64,000 nt of DNA from QVMM01 sp047030855 (GTDB lineage Bacteria; Bacteroidota; Bacteroidia; Bacteroidales; Dysgonomonadaceae), in the NCBI GenBank assembly GCA_047030855.1, contig JBKYIJ010000008.1:558001-622000 (forward strand), written 5' to 3'. The position numbers and the translations under genes are program-made. Under the pieces are notes generated by a model that was given only the letters and a program-made list of their open reading frames with translations, did not search any database and was not told the DNA's origin. Shown one piece after another: positions 45,614 to 55,244 of this stretch. Position 1 is the first letter of the stretch; every line of letters begins with the position of its first letter.

Positions 45614-47395
45614 TTAAATCGCTTTTGTTTTTTCTTTCAACCATTCTTTTTCCTCATTTGAAAGATATGGAGAAAGACGGTCGTAAACCATCATATGATA
45701 ATTGTTATACCACGTAATTTCTTCCTTTGTCAACATTTCTTTGACAATCGGAGTCGAATCGAAAGGACAAAGCGTAAGCGTTTCGAAATTATAGAATTTT
45801 CCAAACTCAGTGGTTGTATCTTCTTTTGTCAACACAAGGTTTTCCAGCCTTATTCCGTATTGATCGGCACGATACACTCCCGGTTCGTTGGACGTAACCA
45901 TTCCGGGTTGTAATGTCGTCGGGTTTTCTTCAAGGCGAATATTCTGAGGACCTTCATGTACATTCAGGAAATGCCCTATTCCGTGCCCTGTTCCATGCAG
46001 ATAATTGAGTCCGTTATCCCACAGATTTTTACGGGCAAGAATATCAATCTGACTGCCCCGCGTTCCTTGAGGATAACGACAGGTTGCGATACCGATATGT
46101 CCTTTCAATACAAGCGTATAGTCTTTTCGCATCTGTTCTGTCAGAGTGCCTAAAGCCCAAGTACGGGTTATATCGGTAGTTCCGTCGAAATATTGCGCAC
46201 CTGAATCTATCAGCAAGAAACTTTCATTCTCTATTTTCAGGCAACTTTCGGGCGTAACATGATAATGAACTATCGCGCCGTTCCCTTTATATCCTGCAAT
46301 GGTGTCAAAACTTTCGCCTACATAAAATTCCTGTCGGCTGCGGTATTCGACAAGCTTGTCGACAATAGTCTGTTCGGTAACGATACCTTTCGGGATAGCT
46401 TTCTCCATCCACATATAGAATCTGACAAGAGCAACGCCGTCTTTTTCCATCGCTCTGTGGAAACCTTCTACCTCGGTTTTGTTCTTGACGCTCTTCATCA
46501 GATCGGCAGGAGAAGGAATGTCTATGATCCTGCAATTTTCAGGAATACTGTTATACAGGCTGAAAGAAACTTTCCGGCTATCGAGGCATACCGATGTTTC
46601 TTTCAGGCTGGCAACATAATCAAACACTTTATTATATTCTGCCAGCACAACGCCTTCCAATTTCAGATACTTTGCCGTATCGTCATTCAACTTCTTAGGG
46701 TTTATGAACAGTACGGTTTCTTTCTTGGAAATATAGGCATAACTCACAGCGACAGGGTTACATTTCACATCATTCCCCCGTATGTTAAATATCCAAGCAA
46801 TTGTATCGAGAGAAGCAACCAGTAAAGAATCTGCACCTTCTTCCGAAAGTTTGTCGCAGAGAAGTGATATTTTCTTGGAAGCAGGCACACCCGAATATTC
46901 CAATGGAAACTCAAATATAGGATTGGTCGGAATTGCGGGGCGATCGCGCCATACTGTTTCAAACGGATCATAGTCGCTTATCAGATGCAGTCCTTTCATA
47001 TTCAATTTATGCGTCAGGCTAAGCGCATCTTTTGCAGCATAAACGTTTCCGTCGATACCGACAACTTCACCTCTTTCGAGTTCGCTCCCGAGCCATTGGT
47101 CAATAGCCGGAACACCCGGCAAACCTTCTCTGAACAGTTCTATTTCAGTATCACGCAATTCATTCGCCGCCTGTAAAAAATATCGCGAATCTGTCCACAA
47201 ACCTGATTTTTCACGAGTAACGACGACTGTTCCCGCCGATCCTGTAAAACCGCTGATCCATTCGCGGGAAGACCAGTGTGTGGCAGGATATTCGCTCAAA
47301 TGCGCATCTGTACTGGGGATAATAAAAGCGTGGATTCCTTTTTCTTCCATGAATTTGCGTAAATCCGCAATTCTCTGATGTATTCTGCCTGCCAT
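45614..47395 (-). CDS. aminopeptidase P family metallopeptidase (M24)
   Basis: This 593-residue cytoplasmic peptidase releases N-terminal residues next to proline. It has two creatinase-like N-terminal domains (residues of about 1-300) and a C-terminal pita-bread catalytic domain. Metal ligands are visible: the first aspartate in LLIDSGAQYFDGTTDITRTW, the second in DITRTW, the histidine in GTGHGIGHFLNVHEGP, a glutamate in TSNEPGVYRADQYGIRLEN and a final glutamate near that block. The length equals the long, three-domain form (eukaryote-like APP1 type) common in Bacteroidota. It lies between the bactofilin gene (17 bases) and the carbonic-anhydrase-like gene. Confidence 0.95.
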   Translation of the reverse strand: MAGRIHQRIADLRKFMEEKGIHAFIIPSTDAHLSEYPATHWSSREWISGFTGSAGTVVVTREKSGLWTDSRYFLQAANELRDTEIELFREGLPGVPAIDQWLGSELERGEVVGIDGNVYAAKDALSLTHKLNMKGLHLISDYDPFETVWRDRPAIPTNPIFEFPLEYSGVPASKKISLLCDKLSEEGADSLLVASLDTIAWIFNIRGNDVKCNPVAVSYAYISKKETVLFINPKKLNDDTAKYLKLEGVVLAEYNKVFDYVASLKETSVCLDSRKVSFSLYNSIPENCRIIDIPSPADLMKSVKNKTEVEGFHRAMEKDGVALVRFYMWMEKAIPKGIVTEQTIVDKLVEYRSRQEFYVGESFDTIAGYKGNGAIVHYHVTPESCLKIENESFLLIDSGAQYFDGTTDITRTWALGTLTEQMRKDYTLVLKGHIGIATCRYPQGTRGSQIDILARKNLWDNGLNYLHGTGHGIGHFLNVHEGPQNIRLEENPTTLQPGMVTSNEPGVYRADQYGIRLENLVLTKEDTTTEFGKFYNFETLTLCPFDSTPIVKEMLTKEEITWYNNYHMMVYDRLSPYLSNEEKEWLKEKTKAI

Positions 47396-47412
47396 ATTTT
47401 TAATATTTATTG

Positions 47413-47772
47413 TTAATCTTCTTCTTTACCCATTTTACATGAGCCTGAGAAACGAGCTCCCGGCTCTATTTCTATTGTCCGGGTTTTAACATCTCCCATC
47501 ATATTTGCGGAGGAACGTAAAATAACGACTTCATCGCATTGCACGTTGCCTGTAATTTTGCCCATAAGATCAAGGTTGATACATTCGATATCGCCTATAA
47601 CAGAGCCGTTTCCGCCTATTATAATTTTCCCTCTGCTCACAATATTCCCTTCGATTATTCCATCGATACGAATATCGTCTTCGGTTACAAGATTACCTGT
47701 CAGGATTGTCCCTGCGGACAAGACATTATGCATACCACTGGGGCTGGGAACCATTTCTTTACGATTTAGCAT
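47413..47772 (-). CDS. bactofilin (polymer-forming cytoskeletal protein)
   Basis: This 119-residue protein has a short N-terminal tail, then the bactofilin beta-helix core: SAGTILTGNLVTEDDIRIDG, EGNIVSRGKIIIGGNGSVIG, DIECINLDLMGKITGNVQCD, EVVILRSSANMMGDVKT and RTIEIEPGARFSGSCKM. Bactofilins self-assemble into filaments that place cell-wall enzymes or polar proteins. The core of about 100 residues is the family's normal size. It is the first gene of the three-gene minus-strand operon, and its start is 90 bases from the divergent folB gene. Confidence 0.93.
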   Translation of the reverse strand: MLNRKEMVPSPSGMHNVLSAGTILTGNLVTEDDIRIDGIIEGNIVSRGKIIIGGNGSVIGDIECINLDLMGKITGNVQCDEVVILRSSANMMGDVKTRTIEIEPGARFSGSCKMGKEED

Positions 47773-47861
47773 AACTCGATATAAAAAGTATTTATTTGAA
47801 TGAAAGACAAATGTAAAAAAAAAACTTAGCTTTGCAGTGCTTATTTTCTATTTATAATCCT

Positions 47862-48215
47862 ATGGAAAGTTATATTTTACTTGAAAACGTAAAATTTTAT
47901 GCCAGACACGGTGTATCCGATCAGGAAACAACTGTAGGCAATTCTTTTATAATCAATCTGAAAATAAATGTGGATATTTCGGCTGCTTCCGTCAGCGACA
48001 ATCTGGAGGATACGCTAAACTATGCTTCTGTCTATGAGGTCGTAAAAAAAGAAATGGATATTCCGTCCAAACTGCTGGAGCACGTAGGAGGAAGAATATT
48101 GCAAAGCCTGAAAAAGAATTTTCCGAATATTAAAACGATAGAACTCAAGATATCCAAACAGAATCCTCCTATCAGAGGGCAAGTCGAATATGCAAGCGTT
48201 ATTTTAATTGATTGA
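47862..48215 (+). CDS. folB: dihydroneopterin aldolase FolB
   Basis: This 117-residue enzyme of folate synthesis splits dihydroneopterin into 6-hydroxymethyl-dihydropterin and glycolaldehyde. Motifs are YILLENVKFYARHGVSDQE near the start, the conserved glutamate of the E-x-x-VGNSF segment and the lysine in IELKISKQNPPIRGQ. Length and layout fit FolB. I take the ATG at 47862; ten more codons are open upstream, but they would come before a natural start. It ends 9 bases before the TrmH-like gene, so they probably share a transcript. TAGCTTTG at 47827-47834 is a candidate -7 element. Confidence 0.95.
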   Translation: MESYILLENVKFYARHGVSDQETTVGNSFIINLKINVDISAASVSDNLEDTLNYASVYEVVKKEMDIPSKLLEHVGGRILQSLKKNFPNIKTIELKISKQNPPIRGQVEYASVILID

Positions 48216-48224
48216 CAAAGTAAT

Positions 48225-48761
48225 ATGCGAAAATTAAAAATAACAGAACTAAACAGAAAATCAGTAGAAGAATTCAAGGCAACGAGAAAAATTCCTCTTA
48301 TCATCGTTCTCGACAATATCAGAAGCCTTAACAACATCGGTTCAATCTTTCGCACATCTGACGCATTCTTGGTAGAAGCCATATATCTGTGCGGAATCAC
48401 GGCAACACCTCCAAACGTAGAGATACACAAAACGGCATTGGGTGCGGAAGACTCGGTCGAATGGAAATATTTTGATAAAACGGAAGAAGCCGTAAAAGAA
48501 CTGAAAGATAACAAATACATCGTATACGCAATAGAGCAGGTAGAAAACAGCATCCACCTTGAAAGAATATCACTGAGTTCTTCAAAAAAATATGCCGTCG
48601 TATTGGGAAACGAAGTAAAAGGCGTACAACAAAGCGTTGTGGATATATGCGACGGTTCGGTCGAGATTCCGCAATTCGGCACAAAACATTCACTGAATGT
48701 TTCCATCTCGGCTGGAATCGTTATCTGGGAATTCTTCAGAAAACTCCTTGCCGACATATAA
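48225..48761 (+). CDS. TrmH/SpoU family RNA 2'-O-methyltransferase
   Basis: This 178-residue member of the SPOUT superfamily has the three signature motifs: motif 1 LDNIRSLNNIGSIFRTSDAF (about 29-48), motif 2 AVVLGNEVKGVQ (about 125-136), and motif 3 IPQFGTKHSLNVSISAGIVI (about 149-168) that forms the trefoil knot and binds S-adenosylmethionine. It lacks an N-terminal RNA-binding extension, as TrmL/TrmH-like small members do. The target (tRNA wobble or loop position, or rRNA) cannot be told. It lies between folB and leuS on the same strand, but leuS has its own promoter at about 48806. Confidence 0.94.
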   Translation: MRKLKITELNRKSVEEFKATRKIPLIIVLDNIRSLNNIGSIFRTSDAFLVEAIYLCGITATPPNVEIHKTALGAEDSVEWKYFDKTEEAVKELKDNKYIVYAIEQVENSIHLERISLSSSKKYAVVLGNEVKGVQQSVVDICDGSVEIPQFGTKHSLNVSISAGIVIWEFFRKLLADI

Positions 48762-48805
48762 AGCATTACAAACTGCATACCGTCTTTTAATTCAAAGAAA
48801 TAACT

Positions 48806-48813
48806 TACCTTTG
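48806..48813 (+). promoter_or_regulatory. -7 promoter element TACCTTTG of leuS
   Basis: An exact TAnnTTTG match lies 33 bases before the leuS ATG. CTTTTAA near 48784 is a weak -33 candidate at the right distance. Confidence 0.5.
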
Positions 48814-48846
48814 TGTTTCCAAAAAAAAGCAACATAATACACAGTC

Positions 48847-51800
48847 ATGGAATATAACTTTAAGGAAATAGAACAGCGTTGGAAAAAATACTGGGCAGAA
48901 AATCAAATCTATAAAGTAACAGAAGATCGGAATAAACCTAAATATTATGTTCTCGATATGTTCCCCTACCCTTCGGGAGCAGGAATTGCACGTAGGACAC
49001 CCGCTTGGATACATCGCATCGGACATTGTAGCCAGATACAAACGATCGTCAGGGTTCAACGTATTGCACCCTATGGGATATGACGCCTACGGGCTTCCTG
49101 CCGAGCAGTATGCCATTCAGACAGGGCAACATCCCGAAATCACCACCAAACAAAACATAGCCCGTTACAGAGAACAGCTTGATAAAATAGGCTTTTCTTT
49201 TGACTGGAGCAGGGAAATTCGTACTTGTGATCCAGAATATTACAAATGGACACAGTGGGCGTTTATCCAGATGTTCAATTCATACTATTGCAACGACAAA
49301 CAGCAAGCCCGCCCTATCGACGAATTAATCTCCGTATTCGAAAAGCAAGGCACAAAAGATCTAAATGCGGCTTGCAGCGAAGAGATGTCTTTCACTGCCG
49401 ATGAATGGAAAGCGAAATCGGACAAGGAGAAACAAGAAATATTGTTAAACTACCGCATAGCCTATCTTGGCGAAACGATGGTGAACTGGTGTGCTGCATT
49501 GGGAACCGTATTGGCTAACGATGAAGTAATCAACGGACTTTCGGAGCGTGGCGGATATCCTGTCGAACAGCGTAAAATGCGCCAATGGTGCCTGCGTGTG
49601 TCCGCATACGCCGAACGCCTGTTGCAAGGACTTGAAAACTTAGACTGGAGCGATTCGATTAAAGAAACACAACGCAACTGGATAGGAAAATCGGAAGGCG
49701 CCGAAATGGTTTTCAACGTGAAGGATTCAGATGTCAAGATCGAAATATTTACGACACGTGCCGACACAGTATTCGGGGTTACGTTTATGGTGCTTGCTCC
49801 CGAAAGCGAATATGTGCAAATATTGACAACCGATTCTCAAAAGAAAGAGGTTGACGCTTACCTTACAGCTACGAAAAAACGCACCGAGCGCGAACGCATT
49901 GCCGATAGAAAGGTAACAGGCGTTTTCTCGGGATCATACGCTATAAACCCGCTGAACGGAAAAGAAATTCCGATCTGGATTTCCGATTACGTACTTGCAG
50001 GATACGGAACAGGGGCAATCATGGCTGTTCCTGCTCACGACAGCCGCGACTACGCTTTTGCCAAACACTTCAATCTGCCTATAATACCTTTGATAGAGGG
50101 ATGCGACGTATCGGAAGAAAGCTTTGATGCAAAAGAAGGGACCGTTATGAACTCCGATTTTTTGAACGGATTAACTGTAAAAGAAGCTATCCAAAAAACA
50201 AAAGAATATATAACCCAAAAAGGTATCGGACACGTTAAGACAAATTATCGCCTGCGTGACGCTATTTTCTCGCGTCAACGTTATTGGGGCGAACCTTTCC
50301 CTGTATATTATAAAGACGGAATGCCTCAAATGCTGCCTTTGGAATGTTTACCTCTGGAATTGCCCGAAGTGGACAAATTCCTGCCCACCGAGACAGGCGA
50401 ACCTCCATTAGGAAATGCTGTAAAGTGGGCTTGGGACGAAGCTAATAAAACAATAGTAGATAAATCACTGATAGACAACGGAACTATATTTCCTCTCGAA
50501 CTGAACACCATGCCCGGTTTTGCAGGGTCGTCGGCTTATTACTTACGCTATATGGATCCTCACAACAACAAAGCATTGGTCGATAAAGATAAAGATGAAT
50601 ACTGGAGAAACGTAGATTTGTATATCGGCGGAACGGAACATGCAACAGGGCATCTGATATACAGCCGGTTCTGGAACAAATTCCTTTACGACATCAACGT
50701 TTCATGTGAAGACGAACCATTCCGTAAACTGATCAATCAAGGAATGATTCAGGGACGGAGTAGTTTTGTTTATCGTGCAAATAAAATAGAGCGAAATGAT
50801 CTTTTTCAATATGTTAAAGAAAAACTAAAAGAATCTAATAACGAAGCATTACAATTATCAACACAAATAAATGACAAAGAAGAATCTCTAATAATAAATG
50901 GCATAGAGGTTTACGTAAGATTGATAAACTCAAGTCAAACTAAAAAGAAAAAAAGAAAAAATCGCAAATTAGTCATAATTACAAAAAAAGATATTTTTAA
51001 TATTGAAAAACAACTTGAAAGCATATTAAAAAAGGGGAAAAAAAGAAAAACAGGTCAAGAAGTAATTAGCTATAAGAACCCAATTTTCATATCTTATCGC
51101 TATAAAAATCTTTTTAATCACATTCAACCTCTACATGTCGATGTCAACATTGTTGACAATGATATATTAGACACGGAAGCGTTCAAAAAATGGCGTCCTG
51201 AATTTACCGGTGCCAAATTTATAAAGGAAGACGGAAAGTATGTATGCGGTTACGGAGTAGAAAAAATGTCAAAATCGCTTCACAATGTGGTAAATCCTGA
51301 TGATATTATCGAAAAATACGGAGCGGACACCCTGCGCATGTACGAAATGTTTCTTGGTCCATTGGAACAATCAAAACCTTGGGACACAAACGGGATCGAC
51401 GGTGTGCACCGTTTCCTGCGGAAATTCTGGAATCTGTTCTACAATGGAGAAGAATTCTTAGTTTCTGACGAAAAGCCGACAAAAGAGGAACTGAAATCTT
51501 TACATAAGCTGATAAAGAAAGTATCACAAGACATCGAAGATTTTTCGTTCAACACTTCAGTTTCAGCCTTTATGATCTGCGTCAACGAATTGACAAGTCT
51601 GAAATGTAACAAAAAGGACATACTTCAGAATCTGATCGTTGTCATAGCACCATTCGCTCCTCATATTGCGGAAGATTTGTGGCATAAATTGGGGAATACA
51701 ACGACTGTTTGTGATGCTCAGTGGCCAAAGTATGACGAAAATTATCTGAAAGAAGATTCGTTCAAATACGGCATCGCATTTAACGGAAAGGTTCGTTTCG

Positions 51801-51943
51801 AACTCGAATTTCCGGCAGATGTTCAACAAAAAGAAGTTGAAAATACTGTCCTAAACCATGAATCGGCAAAGAAATGGCTGGACGGTAAGACTCCGAAGAA
51901 GATTATTTTTGTCCCTAAAAAGATGATAAACGTCGTGCTATAA
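48847..51943 (+). CDS. leuS: leucyl-tRNA synthetase with an insertion of about 117 residues (one frameshift at 48984-48985)
   Basis: LeuRS charges tRNA-Leu and is essential. Read through one indel it is about 1031 residues, near 90 longer than I expect for Bacteroidales (about 940). The HIGH-type motif is LHVGHPLGY, the editing domain includes GTGAIMAVPAHDSRDYAFA, and the KMSKS motif is intact (VEKMSKSLHNVVNPDD). The C-terminal anticodon-binding domain is complete. Early frame loss is caused by an extra A at 48984-48985; removing it restores PSGAGLHVGHP. Between RSSFVYR and PLHVDVN, residues encoded at about 50777-51127 form a lysine-rich, very AT-rich insertion where orthologues have about 20 residues. 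It lies before KMSKS, near where many bacterial LeuRS carry the leucine-specific domain. Confidence 0.95.
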
Positions 51944-51956
51944 TAAACTTTGAGTA

Positions 51957-53396
51957 ATGCTCTTTAATACGATAAGTTTTGCCGTTTTTTTTCTTGTAGT
52001 CTTTTTAGTCTACTGGATTTTTCTAAAGAAAAATTTAAAATGGCAAAACTTATTTTTATTAATTGCAAGCTATTTCTTTTATGCTTGCTGGGACTGGAGG
52101 CTGCTTTTTCTACTTATATTTTCCACGCTTATTGGTTATGGCGCAGGACTAATGGTCTATGGGACGAATTCTCTCAAACAAAAAAAAATCTATTTATGGA
52201 TAGGAGTTTGCTTGAATTTAGGGCTGTTAGGCTTTTTCAAGTACTATAATTTTTTTATAGAATCCTTTACCGACCTGATAAGCCTGTTTGGGCTGACACC
52301 TCATCTTCACACTTTGCATATAATCCTGCCGGTAGGAATATCATTTTATACTTTTCACGGATTATCTTATATTTTTGATGTTTATAACGGTAAAGCACAT
52401 ATCCGTAAAAACTGGATAAACTATTCTCTTTTTGTAGGTTATTTTCCTTTACTGGTAGCAGGACCTATAGAAAGAGCGACACATCTTCTGCCTCAACTTG
52501 AGGAAAAACGTTCCTTTGATTTTAATAAAGCTGTCGATGGACTTCGGCAAATACTCTGGGGATTATTCAAAAAAGTTGTTATTGCAGATAATTGTGCAAA
52601 ATTTGTCGATATTGTATTCAGTAACTATCCGGACTACGAAAGCAGTACTTTGATTTTAGCGATTATATTTTTCTCATTTCAAATATACGCGGACTTTTCA
52701 GGATACACCGATATAGCATTAGGCGTATCGAGGCTATTGGGCATAGAATTGCTTCAAAACTTCAATTACCCGTATTTCTCAAGAAGTATGGGCGAATTCT
52801 GGAGGCGATGGCATATGTCATTGACTTCATGGTTTCGCGATTACCTGTATATACCTTTAGGTGGTAGCAGAAAAGGAAAGATAATTACTATTAGAAATAC
52901 TTATATTGTCTTTCTTGCAAGCGGGCTTTGGCATGGGGCTAACTGGACTTTTATCGCGTGGGGATTGCTTCACGCTATTTTCCTGACTCCTACAATCATA
53001 AAAGGAAAAAAGAAAAATTACAAGGAGGTTGTGGCAAAAGGCAAATTACTACCATCTTTTAACGATTTGTGTAATATGCTGACAACTTTTTTTCTTGCCA
53101 CTGTTGCCAGAATATTTTTCCGTTCTGAAAGTTTGAATGATGCATTTTCTTATATTACTCATATAATTCGTTTCCGATCAGAAATACCGCCTCTTTGGGG
53201 GAGAGTTCTGACTTGCATAGGACTCATTTCATTTATGATTATAACAGAATGGAACGGAAGAGAAAAAAAACATGCTCTCGAAGACTTAAACCTAAGATAC
53301 AACAGAGTGAAACGATATTTGTTCTATTATCTGATACTTATATTAATATTTGTATTCTATAGAAATGGAAGAGATTTTATATATTTTCAGTTTTAA
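51957..53396 (+). CDS. MBOAT family O-acyltransferase (AlgI/DltB-like)
   Basis: This 479-residue protein has about 11 membrane helices, beginning MLFNTISFAVFFLVVFLVYWIF. The family's catalytic histidine lies in ASGLWHGANWTFIAWGLLHA (H326), and the conserved amphipathic block FWRRWHMSLTSWFRDYLYIPLG precedes it at about 280-300. MBOAT proteins of this type pass acetyl or other acyl groups across the inner membrane to an extracytoplasmic polysaccharide. It starts 13 bases after leuS. The next gene, a single-helix SGNH-like protein, is the kind of partner that completes the transfer in AlgI-AlgJ/AlgX or DltB-DltD systems. Confidence 0.93.
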   Translation: MLFNTISFAVFFLVVFLVYWIFLKKNLKWQNLFLLIASYFFYACWDWRLLFLLIFSTLIGYGAGLMVYGTNSLKQKKIYLWIGVCLNLGLLGFFKYYNFFIESFTDLISLFGLTPHLHTLHIILPVGISFYTFHGLSYIFDVYNGKAHIRKNWINYSLFVGYFPLLVAGPIERATHLLPQLEEKRSFDFNKAVDGLRQILWGLFKKVVIADNCAKFVDIVFSNYPDYESSTLILAIIFFSFQIYADFSGYTDIALGVSRLLGIELLQNFNYPYFSRSMGEFWRRWHMSLTSWFRDYLYIPLGGSRKGKIITIRNTYIVFLASGLWHGANWTFIAWGLLHAIFLTPTIIKGKKKNYKEVVAKGKLLPSFNDLCNMLTTFFLATVARIFFRSESLNDAFSYITHIIRFRSEIPPLWGRVLTCIGLISFMIITEWNGREKKHALEDLNLRYNRVKRYLFYYLILILIFVFYRNGRDFIYFQF

Positions 53397-53402
53397 AATA
53401 TA

Positions 53403-54365
53403 ATGAAACGCTTTATAAAATATATCGTTTATTTCATGATACCCATAGCTGTTTTCGCGATAGCAGCAGACCTTTTGTTTAGTTATATACTCCGAAACGA
53501 TAAAATACATGCCGAAGGAGAATATGACGTCTGGAACGACATATATGAAGGCAATATAAACGCTGATTGTTTAATTTATGGCTCTTCAAGGGCATACGAA
53601 CATATTGATCCACTTGTTATTGAAAGGAAAACTGGATTACGGACATATAACTTGGGACTGGACGGACAACATTTCTTCCTGCACAGGCTCAGGCACGAGG
53701 AGTATCTGAAACATAATAAAAAACCACGTTACATAATCTATTCAATGGATATGTCAACTCTTACAAAACCTAAAGGAGTTTATAATCAACGGCAGTTCTA
53801 CCCTTTTATGTTTAATAATAAACATATGATGAAATATTTACTGCATTATGAAGGATTTACATATTATGACTTTTTTGTTCCCCTTCTCAGATATATAGGA
53901 GAACCTGATCTTTTAACAGAAATAGGAACTGATATATTTAATCCGTCTATACAAAGTAAACCATGCAGGATCAGAGGTTATCATGGTATGGATCAAGCAT
54001 GGAATAAAGATTTAGAAAATGCCAAAAAGAAAATGGAATTCCGAAGAATCGAAATAGACAGTATGTCTATCCTTATGTTCGACGAATTCTTAGAGAAAAG
54101 TATTGATAATCAAATAAAATTTATCTTTGTATACACGCCACAATATATTGAGGGGCAAGAATTCATTATAAATAAAGATTCTGTTGTAAATTTATACAAA
54201 GAAATAAGTAAAAGACACAAGATTCCTTTTATAGACTATTCAACCGATTCTATGTCGTTTAATAAAAAATATTTTTATAATTCATCACACATGAATAAAA
54301 TAGGAAGCCAACTTTTTAGCGACAGATTTACAGATTATTTGATAGAAACCAATTTTTTTAATTAG
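53403..54365 (+). CDS. SGNH-like extracytoplasmic protein, likely partner of the MBOAT acyltransferase
   Basis: This 320-residue protein has one N-terminal membrane helix (YIVYFMIPIAVFAIAADLLF), so the rest lies outside the cytoplasm. It carries SGNH-type blocks: LIYGSSRAYEHIDP, with the candidate nucleophile serine at 61 (or 62), and FYNSSHMNKIGSQLF, with the catalytic-type histidine at about 296, near its C-terminus. An asparagine or glycine block between them is not sharply conserved, so it could be a non-hydrolytic acyl acceptor as in DltD/AlgJ relatives. It starts 6 bases after the MBOAT stop, which strongly suggests a functional pair for O-acylating a surface glycan. Confidence 0.75.
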   Translation: MKRFIKYIVYFMIPIAVFAIAADLLFSYILRNDKIHAEGEYDVWNDIYEGNINADCLIYGSSRAYEHIDPLVIERKTGLRTYNLGLDGQHFFLHRLRHEEYLKHNKKPRYIIYSMDMSTLTKPKGVYNQRQFYPFMFNNKHMMKYLLHYEGFTYYDFFVPLLRYIGEPDLLTEIGTDIFNPSIQSKPCRIRGYHGMDQAWNKDLENAKKKMEFRRIEIDSMSILMFDEFLEKSIDNQIKFIFVYTPQYIEGQEFIINKDSVVNLYKEISKRHKIPFIDYSTDSMSFNKKYFYNSSHMNKIGSQLFSDRFTDYLIETNFFN

Positions 54366-54371
54366 ACATAT

Positions 54372-55244
54372 ATGCCTAAAAGATATTTAAAAGACTTTTA
54401 TTTTAAGGACTATCTGATGATGACAATAGGGCTGGCTCTCTATGCCGTCGGACTGATAGGCTTCATCAAACCGGGAGGGATCGTGACAGGCGGTTTGGCA
54501 GGGATCGCCCTGCTTGTAGAGTATGCGACCAATGGCGGGATACCACTTCCCAGCACCTACTTCGTCGTAAACTGCATATTATTGTTGTTTGCATTAAAAA
54601 TATTAGGACTGAAGTTTTTGATAAAAACAATTTACAGCGTTATTGTCCTTACGGGATTTCTCACCATTGCCCAAATATTTATAACAAAGCCTTTAATCAC
54701 GAATGAGCCTATACTTTCGGGCGTGATCGGAGGTATGATGTGCGGGGCAGGAATCGGGCTTGTCTTTAATGCAAACGGAAGTACCGGCGGAACGGATATC
54801 ATAGTGGCTGTCATAAACAAATACAAGAATCTGGCTTTCGGACGAGGAATGCTGTTATGTGATTTTACCATAATTTGCAGTTCTTATCTGGTATTTCAGG
54901 ACTATCACAAAATAATAGCCGGACTTATCGTCATGGGCGTCATGACCTATACTATCGACATGGTGATAAACGGATTCAGGCAGTCTGTTCAGTTCCTGAT
55001 TTTTTCGGAAAAATATGATATTATTGCCGATGCCATAAATAAAGAGATGCATCGCGGATGCACCGTGCTGGACGGAACGGGATGGTATTCGAAAAAACCG
55101 ACGAAAGTTATCGTTGTTCTTGCCAAACGATCCGAGTCTATTCCGATGTTTCGCCTGATAAGAAGCATTGATGAAAAGGCATTTATTTCACAGAGTACGG
55201 TTAGAGGCGTTTATGGAGAAGGTTTTGATAAAATAAGAACCTGA
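54372..55244 (+). CDS. YitT family membrane protein (DUF161 + DUF2179)
   Basis: This 290-residue protein has five to six membrane helices. The repeat pattern of the YitT family is seen: IGLALYAVGLIGFIKPGGIVTGGLAGIALL, then GVIGGMMCGAGIGLVFNANGSTGGTDIIVAVI, then IIAGLIVMGVMTYTIDMVI. A C-terminal cytoplasmic DUF2179 domain follows (EMHRGCTVLDGTGWYSKKPTKVIVVLAKR), which in relatives binds nucleotides or acts as a regulatory domain. The transported molecule is unknown. Its stop overlaps the start of the SDR gene by one base (TGATG), so the two are translationally coupled. Confidence 0.93.
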   Translation: MPKRYLKDFYFKDYLMMTIGLALYAVGLIGFIKPGGIVTGGLAGIALLVEYATNGGIPLPSTYFVVNCILLLFALKILGLKFLIKTIYSVIVLTGFLTIAQIFITKPLITNEPILSGVIGGMMCGAGIGLVFNANGSTGGTDIIVAVINKYKNLAFGRGMLLCDFTIICSSYLVFQDYHKIIAGLIVMGVMTYTIDMVINGFRQSVQFLIFSEKYDIIADAINKEMHRGCTVLDGTGWYSKKPTKVIVVLAKRSESIPMFRLIRSIDEKAFISQSTVRGVYGEGFDKIRT

